DNA of 64,000 nt from assembly GCA_016703545.1 (NCBI GenBank), contig JADJBX010000003.1, forward strand, positions 310,001 to 374,000. The letters run 5' to 3'. Shown piece by piece: positions 62,695 through 64,000 of this stretch. The translations under genes and the position numbers were made by a program. Below the pieces are notes generated by a model that saw nothing but the letters and a program-made list of their open reading frames with translations, was not told the origin of the DNA and ran no database searches. This stretch comes from Candidatus Amarobacillus elongatus. GTDB lineage: Bacteria; Chloroflexota; Dehalococcoidia; Tepidiformales; Tepidiformaceae. Every line of letters starts with the position of its first letter. The first letter of the stretch is position 1.

Positions 62695-64000
62695 ATGTAC
62701 CTGAAGAAGCTGTCGATCCAGGGCTTCAAGAGCTTCGCCAACCGTACCTCCTTCGAATACGGCCCCGGCATCACCGCGGTGGTTGGCCCCAACGGCTCCG
62801 GCAAGAGCAACGTCTCCGATGCCCTCCGCTGGGTACTGGGGGAGCAGAGCGCGCGCCTCCTACGGGCGAAGAAGCAGGAAGACGTCATTTTCGCGGGCAC
62901 GAAGGACCGTCCCGCCGTCGGCATGGCGGAGGTCGTCCTCACCCTCGACAACAGCGAGCGCTGGCTCCCCCTCGAGTTCGCCGAGGTCGAAATCGCCCGC
63001 CGCTCGTATCGCAGCGGGGAATCCGAATACCTGCTGAACGGCTCCCGGGTCCGGCTGCGCGACATCACCGACCTCCTCATGAAGGGCGACGTCGGTCAGA
63101 ACAGCTACTCGATCATGGGGCAGGGCCTCGTGGACGAAGTGCTCTCGATGTCGCCCGAGGAGCGCCGCGCCTTCCTCGACGAGGCGGCCGACGTGAAGCG
63201 GTTCCGCATGCGCATCAAGGAAGCGCAGGACCGCCTGGCGGCCACGCGCGACAACATCGGCCGGGTGCAGCTCATCGTGGCCGAGATCGAGCCCCGGCTT
63301 TCGCAGCTGAGCAGGCAGGCGGAGCGCGCGGCCGAGTACCGCCGCCTCTCGGCCGAACTGAACGACCTGCTCCGCGCCTACTACGGCCACCGCTGGAGCG
63401 AGGCGCACAACCACCTGATCCGGGCGCGAGCGGAATTAGACCAGCGCGTCGCCGAGGAGTCCGGGGCAACGGACCGGGTGACGGCGCTCCGGGAGCAGTT
63501 GCGGGCGCTCGGTGAGGAGATTCGCAAGCGGCGCGAGGCCATCACCCGACGCGACTCACGCGTCACGGAGATCGACACGCGCCTGGCCGCGACGGAGCAG
63601 AACATCTCCCTGGACAGGGAGCGCCACGGCATGATCGCCGGCCGCCGGCAGGAGCTGCTGACCGAGGCGGAGACGCTTGAGTCCGAGCGGGAATCGCTCG
63701 CCGCCACGGAGATTGACGCGGGCGACCGCGGTTCGGCCCTGCAGGAGCAGATGGAGGCGGCGCGAGCGTTCATGGACGAAGCTCGCGCGGGGCTCGACTC
63801 GGCGGAGCGCGCGTATTCGAGTGCGCGCGCGAAGGCCCGTGAAGCGGGCGAAGGTGCCGCGGACGAGGAGCGGCGCGCCGGCAGCATGAGCCGCGACGCC
63901 GAGGCCGCGAGCCGCCGGCTTGAGCAGTTGGACCGCGAGGAGCAGCAGACCATCGCGCGCCGGAAGCAGATCATCGTCGAACTGATCGGTTACGGGCGGC
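62695..64000 (+). CDS. smc: Chromosome segregation protein SMC, partial at the right edge
   Basis: The N-terminal 435 residues of SMC, which organises chromosomes with ScpA/ScpB. It starts MYLKKLSIQGFKSFANRTSF, has Walker A VVGPNGSGKSNVSDALRWVL, the Q-loop-type GQNSYSIMGQGLVDEVLSMS, and then the start of the long coiled coil (AQDRLAATRDNIGRVQLIVA; AERAAEYRRLSAELNDLLRA). The frame is open to the edge of the window, so the hinge and C-terminal ATPase half lie beyond it. The signature variant FLDEAADVKRFRMRIKEAQD matches the bacterial family. It is co-transcribed with rnc. Confidence 0.97.
   Translation, partial: MYLKKLSIQGFKSFANRTSFEYGPGITAVVGPNGSGKSNVSDALRWVLGEQSARLLRAKKQEDVIFAGTKDRPAVGMAEVVLTLDNSERWLPLEFAEVEIARRSYRSGESEYLLNGSRVRLRDITDLLMKGDVGQNSYSIMGQGLVDEVLSMSPEERRAFLDEAADVKRFRMRIKEAQDRLAATRDNIGRVQLIVAEIEPRLSQLSRQAERAAEYRRLSAELNDLLRAYYGHRWSEAHNHLIRARAELDQRVAEESGATDRVTALREQLRALGEEIRKRREAITRRDSRVTEIDTRLAATEQNISLDRERHGMIAGRRQELLTEAETLESERESLAATEIDAGDRGSALQEQMEAARAFMDEARAGLDSAERAYSSARAKAREAGEGAADEERRAGSMSRDAEAASRRLEQLDREEQQTIARRKQIIVELIGYGR

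Overview
The window is a high-GC, gene-dense bacterial chromosome segment with no phage, insertion sequence, CRISPR array or rRNA. The gene mix includes a CIRCE element, a FliA/WhiG-type sigma factor, a carboxyltransferase with a separate biotin carrier, PEP carboxykinase and PEP synthase, and many family III CoA-transferases. Together these suggest a free-living heterotroph. A Chloroflexota (Dehalococcoidia-like) origin is my best guess, but it is inference, and a high-GC actinobacterium-like lineage is not excluded.

Layout. 1-5.6 kb, mostly minus strand: a HAPMO-type Baeyer-Villiger monooxygenase, an unknown protein, an SDR and sucC. 5.7-11.0 kb: tRNA-Ser(TGA), a CIRCE-controlled FmdB-like zinc ribbon, two TetR regulators, dtd, proS, mgsA and a third TetR. 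11.0-33.8 kb is the accessory part. It holds a DinB-like protein, hotdog proteins, a tandem pair of family III CoA-transferases, an oligopeptide-type ABC transporter with LysR, a hotdog/enoyl-CoA hydratase/CoA-transferase operon, membrane-linked acyltransferase and DUF1295 genes, two ~760-780 residue fused CoA-transferases, comM, and a HipA-like kinase with DUF3037. 33.9-64 kb is housekeeping: a Cys-ligase, dnaG and dgt-like, ppsA, glmS, nfo, an OmpR-type regulator, a sigma factor, a C-terminal processing protease, smpB, carboxyltransferase plus biotin carrier, pckA, HAD proteins, a tRNA-queuosine mannosyltransferase-like enzyme, coaX, coaBC, nnrE, queF, rnc and the start of smc.

How the genes fit together. 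The accessory block looks like one or more CoA-thioester catabolic routes: uptake by an Opp-type transporter, activation by CoA transfer, hydration by crotonases and hotdog hydratases, with TetR and LysR control. PEP carboxykinase, PEP synthase and the biotin carboxyltransferase form a C3/C4 node. queF and the mannosyltransferase both touch queuosine.

Sequence quality matters here. About 15 genes, including proS, glmS and rnc, are split by single-base frameshifts, mostly in G/C runs, so many 'broken' genes are probably intact in the cell. I annotated each as one gene and give the position of every shift.
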